A stretch of DNA of 64,000 nt. Source: a candidate division BRC1 bacterium ADurb.Bin183 (GTDB taxonomy: Bacteria > Sumerlaeota > Sumerlaeia > MWCT01). This document shows, one piece after another, positions 7,510 to 16,771 of this stretch. Within the stretch, counting starts at the first letter, position 1. The number at the start of each line of letters is the position of its first letter. The DNA lies in contig MWCT01000003.1 in NCBI GenBank assembly GCA_002070185.1, forward strand, positions 124,001 to 188,000, in the 5' to 3' direction. The translations under genes were made by a program, and so were the position numbers. The notes beneath the pieces are model-generated. The model was not told the origin of the DNA. It worked only from the letters and a program-made list of their open reading frames with translations, and searched no databases.

Positions 7510-10002
7510 TTACTTTTTCAAAATATGAACGATATCCGCAACGTCTATGATATTGTCCTTGTTATCATCGGCGGCTTTTTTTTGTGTGGACGTGAACGTT
7601 TTTTTGTCCAGAATATGCGAAGCAATTTGCGGGATAGTTATGGTTGGCGGTGCATATTCGTATGCTCCCATATCAACCTTCTCGCCCTGAGGACGCCTTA
7701 CATCGAGTATATCATATTTCGGCGCCCCCTCTGATGTCCCAGCATCAATACAAGGAGAACTCGGCTGAAGCTGCAAATCCCATTTTGTTGGGTCGTCGCC
7801 GGATACATTGACAAACATTGGATCAACGGCTATATTTCCCTCGCCAGTTGTCCCACCGCTAAAACAACTATACTTAACCTCACCGCTAAAAAGTTTAATG
7901 TCTGTATCATTACCCCATGCTATACAATTGGTCACTGTGCCTTTGTTAAAAATCCCGCCGCCGTCCATTCCGATGTTATTATAGACTGTGCAGTTGGTCG
8001 CTGTGCCGTAGTTATAAATCCCGCCGCCGTAATATTCTGCTTTGTTACTATAAATAACACAATTTGTCGCCGCACTTTCTTCGTCGTTATAAATCCCGCT
8101 GCCGGAGTCTATTGCGCTGTTTCCGTAGATTGTGCAGCTGGTCACCGTGCCTTTATAGTTATAAATCCCTCCGCCGTCATCGCCTGAGTTGTTTTCATAG
8201 ACTGTGCAGTTGGTCACCGTGGAGCGGTTATATATCCCGCCGCCATATTCTGCGCTGTTTTTATAGACTATGCAGTCGGTCTCTGTGCCCGAATGGTTAT
8301 AAATCCCGCCGCCGTTGCGCGATGCGTTGTTATTATAGACTGTGCAGCTGGTCACTGTGCCGGTGTCTAAAATTCCGCCGCCGTCACGTAATGTGGTGTT
8401 ATTATAGATTGTGCAGTTGGTCACCGCGCCGTGGTTACGAATCCCGCCGGCTATATCTGATGCGCTGTTTCCATAGACTGTGCAGTCGGTCACCGTGCCT
8501 GAGGAATTGTTATTAATCCCGCCGCCGTAATATGCAGAGTTATTATAGACTGTGCAGTTGGTCACCTTGCTGTAGTTATTAATCCCGCCGCCGCCGCTAT
8601 TTTCATTTTTGCCTTTCGTAATATGAAAGCCGTCCAAAACTCCTAAGTTTTGGATGCATTGGCGAGCCTTCTCTCCATTTATGATTGTGGGATGTGCGGA
8701 AATGTTCCGTTCTGAAAGCTGCGATTCCGTTCCCGCAAAGCCGCCGTAAAGCGCAACGCCTGCAGGGTTAATAACGGTTTTAGATTCTGCATAAGTCCCT
8801 TCTGCGACCCAGATTTCATCGTCTGTTTGTGCAATTTGTGTCGCCTTTACAATTGTTTTAAATGCAGATGCCCATGAAATTCCCGTATTAGAATCGCTGC
8901 CGGTGGGCATCACATAATACCGCGTTGGTTTAACATGTTCGTATGCTCCCATATCAAAACCAGCGCCCTTCGGACGTTTTACGCCGAGAATATCATAATC
9001 CGGCGCGCCCTCTGATGTCCCAGCATCAATACAAGGAGAATTCGGCTGAAGCCGCAAATCCCATTTTGTTGGGTCATCGCCGGATACATTGACAAACATA
9101 GGATCAACGGCAATATTGCCCTCGCCTGTTGTCCCATCGCTAAAACAACTATACTTAACCTCACCGCTGATAACTTTAATGTCTGTATTATTACCCCATA
9201 CTATACAATTGATTACCGTACTGGAATCGTTATAAATCCCGCCGCCGGAACGTGATGCGGTGTTATTAAAGACTGTGCAGTTGGTCACCGTGCCGTAGTT
9301 ATAAATCCCGCCGCCGCGATTTTTTGCGTTGTTACCATAAACTGTGCAGTTAGTCACTGTGCCTCTGCTATAAATCCCGCCGGCTAAATCTGATACGCTG
9401 TTTCCATAGACTGTGCAGTCGGTCACCTTGCCTGAGAAATTGTTATTAATCCCGCCGCCGTAATTTGCGGTGTTATTATAGACTGTGCAGTTGGTCACCG
9501 TGCCATTATTGTAAAACCCGCCGCCGCTCTGTAATGTACTGTTATTATAGACTGCGCAGTTGGCAACTGTGCCTAAGGAACCGTTAAAAAACCCGCCGCC
9601 GGGGTTACCTTCATTTTTGCCTTTCGTAATATGAAAACCGTCCAAAACTCCAAAGTTTTGGATGCATTGGCGAGCATTGTCTCCATCTATGATTGCGGGA
9701 TGTGCGGAAATGTTTCGTTCCGAAAGCTGCGATTCCGTTCCCGCAAAGCCGCCATAAAGCGCAACGTTTAAAGGATTAACAACGGTTTTAGATTCTGCAT
9801 AGGTCCCTTCTGCGACCCAGACTTCATCGTCTTTTTGTGCCTTTTCTGTTGCCTTTACAATTGTTTTAAATGCAGATGCCCATGAATCTCCCGTATTAGA
9901 ATCGCTGCCGGTGGGCTTCACATAATACCGAGCCGCAAAGGCGGATGCTGACATAATCACCCAAAATGCAATTACCGGAAAAAAACCTCGAATAAATTTC
10001 AT
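7510..10002 (-). CDS. Secreted beta-helix repeat protein with half-dockerin tail (paralogue 2)
   Basis: This is a close paralogue of the neighbouring protein, 830 residues from the ATG at 10002, which begins the signal peptide K-F-I-R-G...ASAFA with a purine-rich GAGAGGGGAAAAA upstream. It has the same two-unit layout, but the first unit carries 6 beta-helix coils and the second 10, against 5 and 5 in paralogue 1. The coils differ mostly in the loop residues. It ends with the same DDNKDNIIDVADIVHILKK tail. The two genes, including their 3' flanks, form a tandem duplication. Choice-of-anchor Q proteins are typically exported; no enzymatic residues for pectate lyase or another lyase could be identified. 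The copy-number difference points to recombination between coils. Confidence 0.8.
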   Translation of the reverse strand: MKFIRGFFPVIAFWVIMSASAFAARYYVKPTGSDSNTGDSWASAFKTIVKATEKAQKDDEVWVAEGTYAESKTVVNPLNVALYGGFAGTESQLSERNISAHPAIIDGDNARQCIQNFGVLDGFHITKGKNEGNPGGGFFNGSLGTVANCAVYNNSTLQSGGGFYNNGTVTNCTVYNNTANYGGGINNNFSGKVTDCTVYGNSVSDLAGGIYSRGTVTNCTVYGNNAKNRGGGIYNYGTVTNCTVFNNTASRSGGGIYNDSSTVINCIVWGNNTDIKVISGEVKYSCFSDGTTGEGNIAVDPMFVNVSGDDPTKWDLRLQPNSPCIDAGTSEGAPDYDILGVKRPKGAGFDMGAYEHVKPTRYYVMPTGSDSNTGISWASAFKTIVKATQIAQTDDEIWVAEGTYAESKTVINPAGVALYGGFAGTESQLSERNISAHPTIINGEKARQCIQNLGVLDGFHITKGKNENSGGGGINNYSKVTNCTVYNNSAYYGGGINNNSSGTVTDCTVYGNSASDIAGGIRNHGAVTNCTIYNNTTLRDGGGILDTGTVTSCTVYNNNASRNGGGIYNHSGTETDCIVYKNSAEYGGGIYNRSTVTNCTVYENNSGDDGGGIYNYKGTVTSCTIYGNSAIDSGSGIYNDEESAATNCVIYSNKAEYYGGGIYNYGTATNCTVYNNIGMDGGGIFNKGTVTNCIAWGNDTDIKLFSGEVKYSCFSGGTTGEGNIAVDPMFVNVSGDDPTKWDLQLQPSSPCIDAGTSEGAPKYDILDVRRPQGEKVDMGAYEYAPPTITIPQIASHILDKKTFTSTQKKAADDNKDNIIDVADIVHILKK
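7880..9610 (-). repeat. Beta-helix coil repeats within paralogue 2
   Basis: Two blocks (about 7880-8600 with ten coils, about 9190-9610 with six) use the same roughly 65-70 bp coding repeat as paralogue 1. The conserved core TGTGCAGTTGGTCACCGTGC recurs many times exactly or nearly so, providing substrate for slippage or recombination. Confidence 0.75.
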
Positions 10003-10199
10003 TTTTTCCCCTCTCAAATAATCAATAAACTTAAAATCCCGACAAATTGAGACACCACTTGCAACTAAAATTTTGGGTAAGCGGGCATGGTTTGCCGCAT
10101 GCGCCGACAGCGCCGACAGCGCCCGCCGATTATGCCCCTCAATAAATTTCAATTATGTTGAAAGATTAGGGTTTGACAGTTAAAATATGCGCTTTTTGC

Positions 10200-10231
10200 T
10201 TGACTGAGCTGCCAATTGGATTGCATATAAA
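10200..10231 (+). promoter_or_regulatory. Possible promoter of the C25 peptidase gene
   Basis: TTGACT (10200-10205) and TATAAA (10226-10231) are near-consensus -35 and -10 boxes, but the spacer is 20 bp, longer than ideal. The leader then runs about 75 bp to AAGGAG (10295-10300) and the ATG at 10309. Another TTGACA at 10173 has no good -10. Confidence 0.35.
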
Positions 10232-10308
10232 GATGTGATAGTTGCCTAAAATGCGGCGGTTTTTATTATTGCCTTTAATAGGTTAAATATAAAAAAAAGG
10301 AGTGCGGT

Positions 10309-13300
10309 ATGAAGAGCAATTTTTCAAAGGCGGTACTTGTCATTTTCATGATGGCGCTGATGGTTTCTTCCATTTTTGCAGTGCCAGCGCCGGTGGTTAC
10401 CATTAAAAAGTCGCTGGTCTCCCCTGCATCCAAGTCTGTCAACATCGGCGAGTTTGTGAACTATCAGATTGTGGTTAAGAATATGAGCGTGACAAAATTT
10501 GTTTCCGTAAAGGTTAATGATTTTTTTTCCAGCCGTTTTTTAGAATATGTGTCCGCATCGCCGGAGCCGGATGTTATTTCTCAGGAACAGGGCATGCTTT
10601 CTTGGATAAATTTGACTGAGCGTTATGGTCCGCTTATGCCGGGGCAATCAATAACGATTTCTGTAACGTTCAAAGGGATTGCGGAGTCTATGGCGGCGCC
10701 TTCCAGCAACAGTGCAATAGTGGAGGTTATGGATGATAGTCAGGGCAATTATGAGGCGCAATCCGAAATTGTTTATGTTATGATTATGAAAGGGTGTCCG
10801 TTCGATCGCTACGAGCCGAACAACAGTATGCGCGAGTTGTCCAAGATTATGGTGGAAGAAAAGATCAACGGTTATATTTGTCCCGTTGGCGACAAGGATT
10901 ATTTTTCGTGCGCGCTCCCGTCCGCCGGCATCTACCGTGTGATGTTGGACAATCTGCCGGAGGATTTCGATCTTTATGTTTATGATTCGGAGGGGAGGCT
11001 CCTTGGGGAGTCTTCGAATTCCGGCAGGACGTCAGAATCTTTTATGACTGAGATTTCAAAACCGATGAGCATCATCATCCTTGTTGCCGGCGATAAAATC
11101 TCTTCTTATCTGCCTTATCAGCTGCAGGTGAAAAAGGTGCGCCCGCCGACGCTGGGCAGCAATATTATAAAGCCGCGCGGGAATCTTGTTGTCCATGCGG
11201 AAGGGTTGAATCCGGGCACGTTGCGCAATCCCACAATCGCCAAGTTTTATTTCAACAAGATTTCGCCCGACTTGCTTTTAGGCTCGACGCATGTTCTGCC
11301 GGATGGACGTATTGCGGGAACGGTGAAGCTGCCGCCTGAAGCATCGGGCGAAAATAGTCTCATCACGGAATTAAGCGGCGGGCAATCGGGCACATTTGCA
11401 AATGGTTTTCAGGTTCTTGTGCCTAAGGTAGATTTTGATTTGTGGATTGATGACGCATGGAGAACGGAACAAGGGAAAAAGCCGATAGTCAACAAAGTTG
11501 TCGCCAGCGATTCCGGCATTTGGAAGCTGACCATTGTGGATGTGGTGTGCAATTACGTGCCTTTGATACCCGCGGGGCAAGTTAAGGTGCAGGTCTTCAT
11601 CGAAAATGATTTATTGGGCGCGCCTTCCAAAGTTTATACGCGCGCCGGTCACGGGGGCGCTCTCATACCAACTGTTTTCACATCGGATGGAGGGGGGAAA
11701 TATCATACCACAATTGAATCAGGTTCAAAGCAAATTGTCTTCCGCTTCCGCATTCCGAAGAACACGGCGAAGTCTCAGTATATTGACGTAACAGGCGCCG
11801 CATTTGATTCTGATGGGAATCTTTTGAGCGCGGTGACTACCCCGCGCCAGATTCGTATCGTCAACGGCGCCCCAGTCGGGATTTTCATCAATCGAAACAC
11901 CCTTTTCCGCGATATGGACGATAACGAAGCGGCGCTTCTTTTGGCGGATATTTATTCCCATAGTCAGTTTGACGGCAAGCGAACGCTTCAGGATAGGCGC
12001 GCCATTATTTACAACGTTGATTCTTATATTTTGCAATCGTATGTTGTTAACTGGGATAATACAACGGTGAATTATGGTTCGACGGAATCTATTCGAAATG
12101 AAGCAGCCATCATGATAAGGCATTTCATGCGCGAACGTTTTGGGGCTTTCATCAGCCCGTCTATCAAATATGTCCTGATTGTCGGCAATGATGAGCAGTT
12201 CCCATTTTACCGCCATCTCGACCCCTACAATGGCGAGAAGAATTGGGAAGGCAGTTTCCCCGGCGGGGACAAGGGCAATCCCGCCCTGCGCGCCTGTTTC
12301 AATAATTGCTACCTGACGGACGATTTTTACGCATCGCTTGTTAACCTTGTTATTAGCGCGCCGTGGAAGGAGGGCGATGTGGATTTAACCGTCGGCAGAA
12401 TCATCGGCGACTCGGCGGCGGATATGCGCCAGCTTTATCTGAATGGGCATTATGAAACAGGGCACACATACCGCTCCGTTATGGCGAGCGTGGACGGCTG
12501 GGAGCTGGGCTATGAGCCGAGCGCGGGCGGCGCGGGGGAAATCAATGATTTTATCAACGTTCCGCAAAAAATGATTAGCCGCGGCTTTTCCGTTTTCCGC
12601 GATACGGAAGTTCCGCGCACGATTGATGTTTTAGCTCCTTATGCCGCCAACTGGGCGACAAAGTTCCAAGAATCCGCCAACGGCGGCATGGATTTGTTTT
12701 TCATCGGCGGTCACAATTCTTACAACGGGGCGTCTATCCCCAAAGACAGTTTTGACCCAAGCGACGTCCCGTCCAAATACACTCGTTTTGATAGCGACAG
12801 ACCGATTGCGATGATTACCGGTTGCCACGGCGGTCTGCCCGTTCCCAATGTCGGATGGGGCGGCGGAGCCAATAACTCTATGGTCTATAACGTAATCCAT
12901 AACGGCGCGCGCGCTTATTTTGGCGCGTCGGGCTATTCTTACGGCTCGCCGGGGAGTCTCCAGCATTGCACATTTGCCGAGCGTTATCTTCAGATAATTT
13001 TCTGGCGTATGTTTGCCGAGATGGGAACTCAGACATACCCGATCGGCGACGCAATCAAATATGCGAAAACGCATTGGACGTTCGGCATCGGCAACGACGC
13101 CAATCTTGACAAGAAAACCGTCACCGAATACAACCTCTTCGGCATCCCTTGGCAGAGGATGAAATATCCCGGTTTCTTTATAAACTTGTTCCGCCGCAAG
13201 GATGATAAAAAGCCGCTCCTGCCTAAATCCCTTGAGCAAAAAACTACCCTTGCGATTTCCCCGCGTTCCGTGAAGCAACTCTCCGCCAACACCTATGAGC

Positions 13301-14487
13301 AGTCTTTTGAAGTCAACACAGAATCCTTTACGCCGGCAAATCTGGAAGGTTTTGAAATTATCAACATCCCCGACGGCGTCCAGCAATATATCCACAAAGC
13401 GCCGCTGCTCCCCGCTTCCACAAAATACAGCATCATCTTGCCGCCGGATGGGAAAATCGTTAAAATATCAGCCGCGTCGTTATATTCGTTTATCGGAGTC
13501 TTCAACATCCCCACTGTCATTATCGGACCTTGGTCGGAATCCGGTGTGATGCTGACCGATGAAACGGATATTGACGAATATTATCCGAAGGAACTTGCCC
13601 AATATACCAAATCTGCGGACGGGCATTACCTCTTCAACGTCTTCCCCATCCAGCACAACCCCACGGACGGTCAAACTATCTTCCACAGTCAGATTTATGT
13701 GACTATCACCTATGAGACCGAGCACCCCTATGGCATAACGGGCTTTGAGCCGATGCAAAACGTTTTCGACGCCGCGCAGAATCCCGTCTTTAATGCGGAG
13801 ATATTCAATATGGGCAATGCGGCGACGGAGCTGAGCGGCAAGATGGAAATCCGCGATGATGCCACAAATAATATCGTTGCGGGGACAGATATTGGAATCG
13901 TCGTCCAGCCGGGCGCTGTCTTCCCTCTTACGAACTCGCTTTCTTCGCCGCTGCCGGAGGGCTCGTATTCGGCATGGCTGGAGCTGGCAGCCGAATCCGA
14001 TTATCCCGCCACAGCCACCGCCAGTTTCAGCGTGCGCAAGGTTTACCTTGTTGACCTTGCCGCCGAATATAACAAGAGTAATAACGACATTTTATTTAAA
14101 GTCCGCGCCGTCAACCGCTCGCAAAAAGATGGAATGGTTCGAATCGCGTTCGTTGTCAGCGAGGATGACACTCCTCTTTATTCGACGAGCCCGAGCGCTT
14201 TCACGTTGAATGGCGATTCAGAAACGACATTCACGGTTACGATGCCGCATCAGGCGGCGGCATACGGCGTGTTGCTCGCCGAGGCGGTTGCCAGCTTTGA
14301 CGATTCGCCGATTGAAAGCGTCAACGCCCCGCTGATAGCTTATCCGTATAAGATACTTTTGAGCGATCTTATAGACCACATCCTTGGCAGGGAGGCGCTT
14401 TTGCCCGATGCGCGCAAGGAGGCGGATATAAACAAGGACGGCAAACTTGACGCCGCCGATGTCATCACGCTGCTTTCATTCAAATAA
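10309..14487 (+). CDS. Secreted C25 (gingipain-like) cysteine peptidase with half-dockerin tail
   Basis: The 1392-residue exported multidomain protein has a signal peptide at about 1-25. A DUF11/CARDB-like beta-sandwich follows at about 30-150, a PPC domain at about 160-270 (D-R-Y-E-P-N-N entry, F-D-L-Y-V-Y-D), and an IPT-like region at about 280-370. The peptidase core is at about 530-980. It contains the family C25 pair GGHNSYNG with His802 and TGCHGG with Cys839, a spacing like that of gingipains, plus GARAYFGASGYS and the IGDAI motif. Two or three CARDB-like domains follow. The tail HILGREALLPDARK plus DINKDGKLDAADVITLL matches the half dockerin of the neighbouring beta-helix proteins. 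No gingipain-type C-terminal secretion domain is seen. Substrate specificity is unknown. Confidence 0.85.
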   Translation: MKSNFSKAVLVIFMMALMVSSIFAVPAPVVTIKKSLVSPASKSVNIGEFVNYQIVVKNMSVTKFVSVKVNDFFSSRFLEYVSASPEPDVISQEQGMLSWINLTERYGPLMPGQSITISVTFKGIAESMAAPSSNSAIVEVMDDSQGNYEAQSEIVYVMIMKGCPFDRYEPNNSMRELSKIMVEEKINGYICPVGDKDYFSCALPSAGIYRVMLDNLPEDFDLYVYDSEGRLLGESSNSGRTSESFMTEISKPMSIIILVAGDKISSYLPYQLQVKKVRPPTLGSNIIKPRGNLVVHAEGLNPGTLRNPTIAKFYFNKISPDLLLGSTHVLPDGRIAGTVKLPPEASGENSLITELSGGQSGTFANGFQVLVPKVDFDLWIDDAWRTEQGKKPIVNKVVASDSGIWKLTIVDVVCNYVPLIPAGQVKVQVFIENDLLGAPSKVYTRAGHGGALIPTVFTSDGGGKYHTTIESGSKQIVFRFRIPKNTAKSQYIDVTGAAFDSDGNLLSAVTTPRQIRIVNGAPVGIFINRNTLFRDMDDNEAALLLADIYSHSQFDGKRTLQDRRAIIYNVDSYILQSYVVNWDNTTVNYGSTESIRNEAAIMIRHFMRERFGAFISPSIKYVLIVGNDEQFPFYRHLDPYNGEKNWEGSFPGGDKGNPALRACFNNCYLTDDFYASLVNLVISAPWKEGDVDLTVGRIIGDSAADMRQLYLNGHYETGHTYRSVMASVDGWELGYEPSAGGAGEINDFINVPQKMISRGFSVFRDTEVPRTIDVLAPYAANWATKFQESANGGMDLFFIGGHNSYNGASIPKDSFDPSDVPSKYTRFDSDRPIAMITGCHGGLPVPNVGWGGGANNSMVYNVIHNGARAYFGASGYSYGSPGSLQHCTFAERYLQIIFWRMFAEMGTQTYPIGDAIKYAKTHWTFGIGNDANLDKKTVTEYNLFGIPWQRMKYPGFFINLFRRKDDKKPLLPKSLEQKTTLAISPRSVKQLSANTYEQSFEVNTESFTPANLEGFEIINIPDGVQQYIHKAPLLPASTKYSIILPPDGKIVKISAASLYSFIGVFNIPTVIIGPWSESGVMLTDETDIDEYYPKELAQYTKSADGHYLFNVFPIQHNPTDGQTIFHSQIYVTITYETEHPYGITGFEPMQNVFDAAQNPVFNAEIFNMGNAATELSGKMEIRDDATNNIVAGTDIGIVVQPGAVFPLTNSLSSPLPEGSYSAWLELAAESDYPATATASFSVRKVYLVDLAAEYNKSNNDILFKVRAVNRSQKDGMVRIAFVVSEDDTPLYSTSPSAFTLNGDSETTFTVTMPHQAAAYGVLLAEAVASFDDSPIESVNAPLIAYPYKILLSDLIDHILGREALLPDARKEADINKDGKLDAADVITLLSFK

Positions 14488-14502
14488 CCTCTAAAGAACA
14501 TT

Positions 14503-14542
14503 CTCCGAAAACCCCTCCCCTAATAAGGAGGGGTTTTCGGAG
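14503..14542. terminator. Bidirectional intrinsic terminator
   Basis: A perfect 16-bp inverted repeat, CTCCGAAAACCCCTCC (14503-14518) and its complement (14527-14542), encloses an 8-base loop. It sits 15 bp past the C25 peptidase stop and overlaps the last codons of the convergent primase gene. A-runs and T-runs lie within the arms, so it could act on both strands. It is the only strong hairpin terminator I found. Confidence 0.75.
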
Positions 14543-16535
14543 TAATGGATAAGGCGTAAAAATTTCCATCTTTTTTTATGATGCCGCGGTCTTTGGCGCG
14601 GTTGATGGCGTCGCTGGCGGTTGAATCAACGCAGCCGGAGATGTTTTTCAGACCGCGATGCAATTCGGTCCATGACATGGGGCGTCCGGCGATGCCGAGC
14701 ACAGCCCGCACTTGTTCTTCGTTAAGTTTTGAGGGGCGTCCGCCTAACTTTTTTTCCGGCTCATAATCGGGCAGGTCTGCAAACCACAACCGCTCCGGCG
14801 CGGGCATCACCCAATAGCGCGGTCCTTCGTTAAAGACGCAGCGCAGCCGCATGTCCACGCGGCAGACGTCGGGGTCGTCCTCTATGCGCGCCGCTTGCAG
14901 GTCGCTTTCTGACCAAGCTTCATAAACGCTTGAGCCGCGCGAGATGCCGCCTTTGCCGTGGTGATGGATGAGGATGATGGCGCAGGTGTGGCGGCTGGAA
15001 AGTTCGGAAAAATAATAAAGCGCCGCGCCCATGCTTTCCGCCGAGTTTTCCTCCAATCCGGGGCAGACCGCCGCCAGCGGATCAAGAATGAGCGCTTCGG
15101 GTTTGATTCGCGCGATGAGCGCTTCCGTCATCTGCCGCCCTTCCGGCGTGGCAAGGTTGGGTCGCGCCTTTGCGGTCTCCTGAATGAACAAATTTGCCAG
15201 AGCGCGTTCGCGGTTTATGGCTTGCGGCAGCGTTTGCAGCACTGCTTTCAGGCGCGCCTCCAAAAGCGAATCTGCGATTTCCGCCTGCAAATATAGCACG
15301 CGCGCAGGTTTGCCGAATTGAAATCCGAGCCATTTGCAATCGCCCGCCGCAAGCGCCATGCCTGTCTGTATTGCCCACATGGATTTGCCGAATTTGGAGG
15401 TTGCGGAGAATGTGAGTTTCCCTTGAACGGGGAGGATGCCTTCGATGTGGAATCGCAAAGGAGGGCGCGCCGCGGTGATGAATCCGCCCAGCGAAAGCGC
15501 GCGCGGACGCGGCGACTCGTAGGGCGGCGCCTTATCCAAAAACTCTTGCAAACCTTTCAAACCGCATTCTTTGAGGACGTCGTTCAGGTCTCTTCCTTTT
15601 GCGTCGGATTCATCCCAGCGCACGATGAAGAGCCGGCTTGCGTCGAATCCGGCATCCTCCAACGCCTGCGCGGTTTCCAGATTGGCGCGCCTGCCTGTTT
15701 CATCGTTGTCGTTGGCGAGGATGATTTTTTCCGGGACGAGTTTTTTCAAAAAGTAATCGAGCCAAGGCGGCGGGATTGCCGAGCCTTCGCCGGTGAGCAG
15801 ACCGAAGGCGTTATGTCCTGCGGCGCGCGCGGCGGCGGTTTTTTCCGCGCCGTGGCAGATGACGAGCGTTGCGGATTCGGCGTCGTAATATTGCACGCAC
15901 GGATTTCGCCGGTCATGGAAAAGGAAACGCTTTTTGCGTTTGCCGTTGCCGCCGCGTTCGAATGAGCCGTAAAAAAAGCAGATGGGCGCGCTGCCGATGT
16001 CAAGCGCAAGGTAAACGATGCCGTTATATCCTTCGCTTCGCAGCACTTTCCAATCGTGCGGAATGTGCTCCGGTTCGATGCCGTGATTGCTGCGCAGAAA
16101 TTCAATCGCCTCGGCATCTTCGCAGGCTTTTGGCAGCGCCCCATATTGGGTAAGGGCTTCTTGTGCGGTCTGCCAGAAATGCCGCCTTTCCGGCGCAGGC
16201 GGCGGCGCAATCGCGGGCGCATGCTCGGCGGGGCGAAGGCTCGGCGGAGCTGCGGGGGTCGCGGGTGTTTGGGATGCGGCTCTTGGCGGCGCGGCGTCGG
16301 CAAATCTTGGAGCGTTTGCGGATGGCTCAAAAAAGAGGTCCTTCATCGTCAATCTCATGGCGCGGACGATTTCTTGGCTTGTGCAACCGGCGTGGCATTT
16401 TAAAAGGATTTTGCCGTTTCGGAATGCGATGCTCAAAGATGGTCGGCGGTCGCCATGGGCGGGGCATCGCGCCAGCCATCCGCCCGGTGCGGGTTTTGCG
16501 CGTTCCAGACGTGCGAGGAATTCATCAATATGCAT
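14520..16535 (-). CDS. Plasmid/phage-type primase-helicase (CHC2 zinc finger, Toprim-like, RepA-like ATPase)
   Basis: The 671-residue protein resembles replication proteins of phages and integrative elements. Seen: an N-terminal zinc finger (CPAHGD at about 24 and CHAGC at about 51), a Pro/Ala-rich linker, a Toprim-like domain at about 215-330 (ILANDNDETGR supplies the D-x-D), and a RecA/RepA-type ATPase from about 355 (Walker A ATSKFGKS, LYLQAEI, Walker B-like LILDPLAAV, IILIHHHGKGG). A C-terminal winged-helix-like region starts at KLNEEQVRAVLGI. The Toprim glutamate position appears to be His (V-I-C-H-G), so primase activity may be altered. No integrase, capsid or other mobile genes lie nearby. 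Its final codons form part of the terminator shared with the C25 gene. Confidence 0.75.
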   Translation of the reverse strand: MHIDEFLARLERAKPAPGGWLARCPAHGDRRPSLSIAFRNGKILLKCHAGCTSQEIVRAMRLTMKDLFFEPSANAPRFADAAPPRAASQTPATPAAPPSLRPAEHAPAIAPPPAPERRHFWQTAQEALTQYGALPKACEDAEAIEFLRSNHGIEPEHIPHDWKVLRSEGYNGIVYLALDIGSAPICFFYGSFERGGNGKRKKRFLFHDRRNPCVQYYDAESATLVICHGAEKTAAARAAGHNAFGLLTGEGSAIPPPWLDYFLKKLVPEKIILANDNDETGRRANLETAQALEDAGFDASRLFIVRWDESDAKGRDLNDVLKECGLKGLQEFLDKAPPYESPRPRALSLGGFITAARPPLRFHIEGILPVQGKLTFSATSKFGKSMWAIQTGMALAAGDCKWLGFQFGKPARVLYLQAEIADSLLEARLKAVLQTLPQAINRERALANLFIQETAKARPNLATPEGRQMTEALIARIKPEALILDPLAAVCPGLEENSAESMGAALYYFSELSSRHTCAIILIHHHGKGGISRGSSVYEAWSESDLQAARIEDDPDVCRVDMRLRCVFNEGPRYWVMPAPERLWFADLPDYEPEKKLGGRPSKLNEEQVRAVLGIAGRPMSWTELHRGLKNISGCVDSTASDAINRAKDRGIIKKDGNFYALSITPKTPPY

Positions 16536-16771
16536 GAGACGTCCTCAACGGAAATCAGACACAAGACAATGGAGAAAAATCCATTATCGCGCGTTTTTTA
16601 ATCGCGGCGGACTGTGTTGTCAATTCCCATAGGGATATTAAAATCCCCTTATGAAACAATAAAATTTTAATGCGCGGTTCGGCGGCGTGTTTTTTTATCC
16701 AATCAGTGCTTGATTTCGATTTTGATTTCATTCTTCATCCCTCATTATTATTCATGTATGCGGGAAGGAAT

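Larger units (their letters stand above)
5178..10180. repeat. Tandem gene duplication with conserved flank repeats
   Basis: A flank sequence beginning TTGAAAG, then TTAGGG after one variable base, recurs at 5178, 7457 and 10158, bounding the two beta-helix genes as units of 2279 and 2701 bp. The copies at 5178-5290 and 7457-7569 differ at only about 4 of 113 positions and run into the dockerin-coding 3' ends. The third copy keeps only about 20 bp. The bases before each gene's signal peptide are also shared (AATAAATTTCAA and GCCGACAGC-rich runs). The size difference between units is explained by extra beta-helix coils in paralogue 2. Confidence 0.75.

Noticed and set aside
5590..9610. CRISPR-like array of similar repeats
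   Set aside because: The repeats are in frame, encode beta-helix coils in two paralogous signal-peptide proteins and vary in loops; there are no constant-length spacers or cas genes.
10003..10152. Longer N terminus for beta-helix paralogue 2 (start at 10152)
   Set aside because: Same reasoning as for paralogue 1: the signal peptide and purine-rich ribosome site support 10002.
12631..13395. 254-codon open frame antisense to the C25 peptidase
   Set aside because: The sense strand carries catalytic motifs throughout; the antisense product has no family features.
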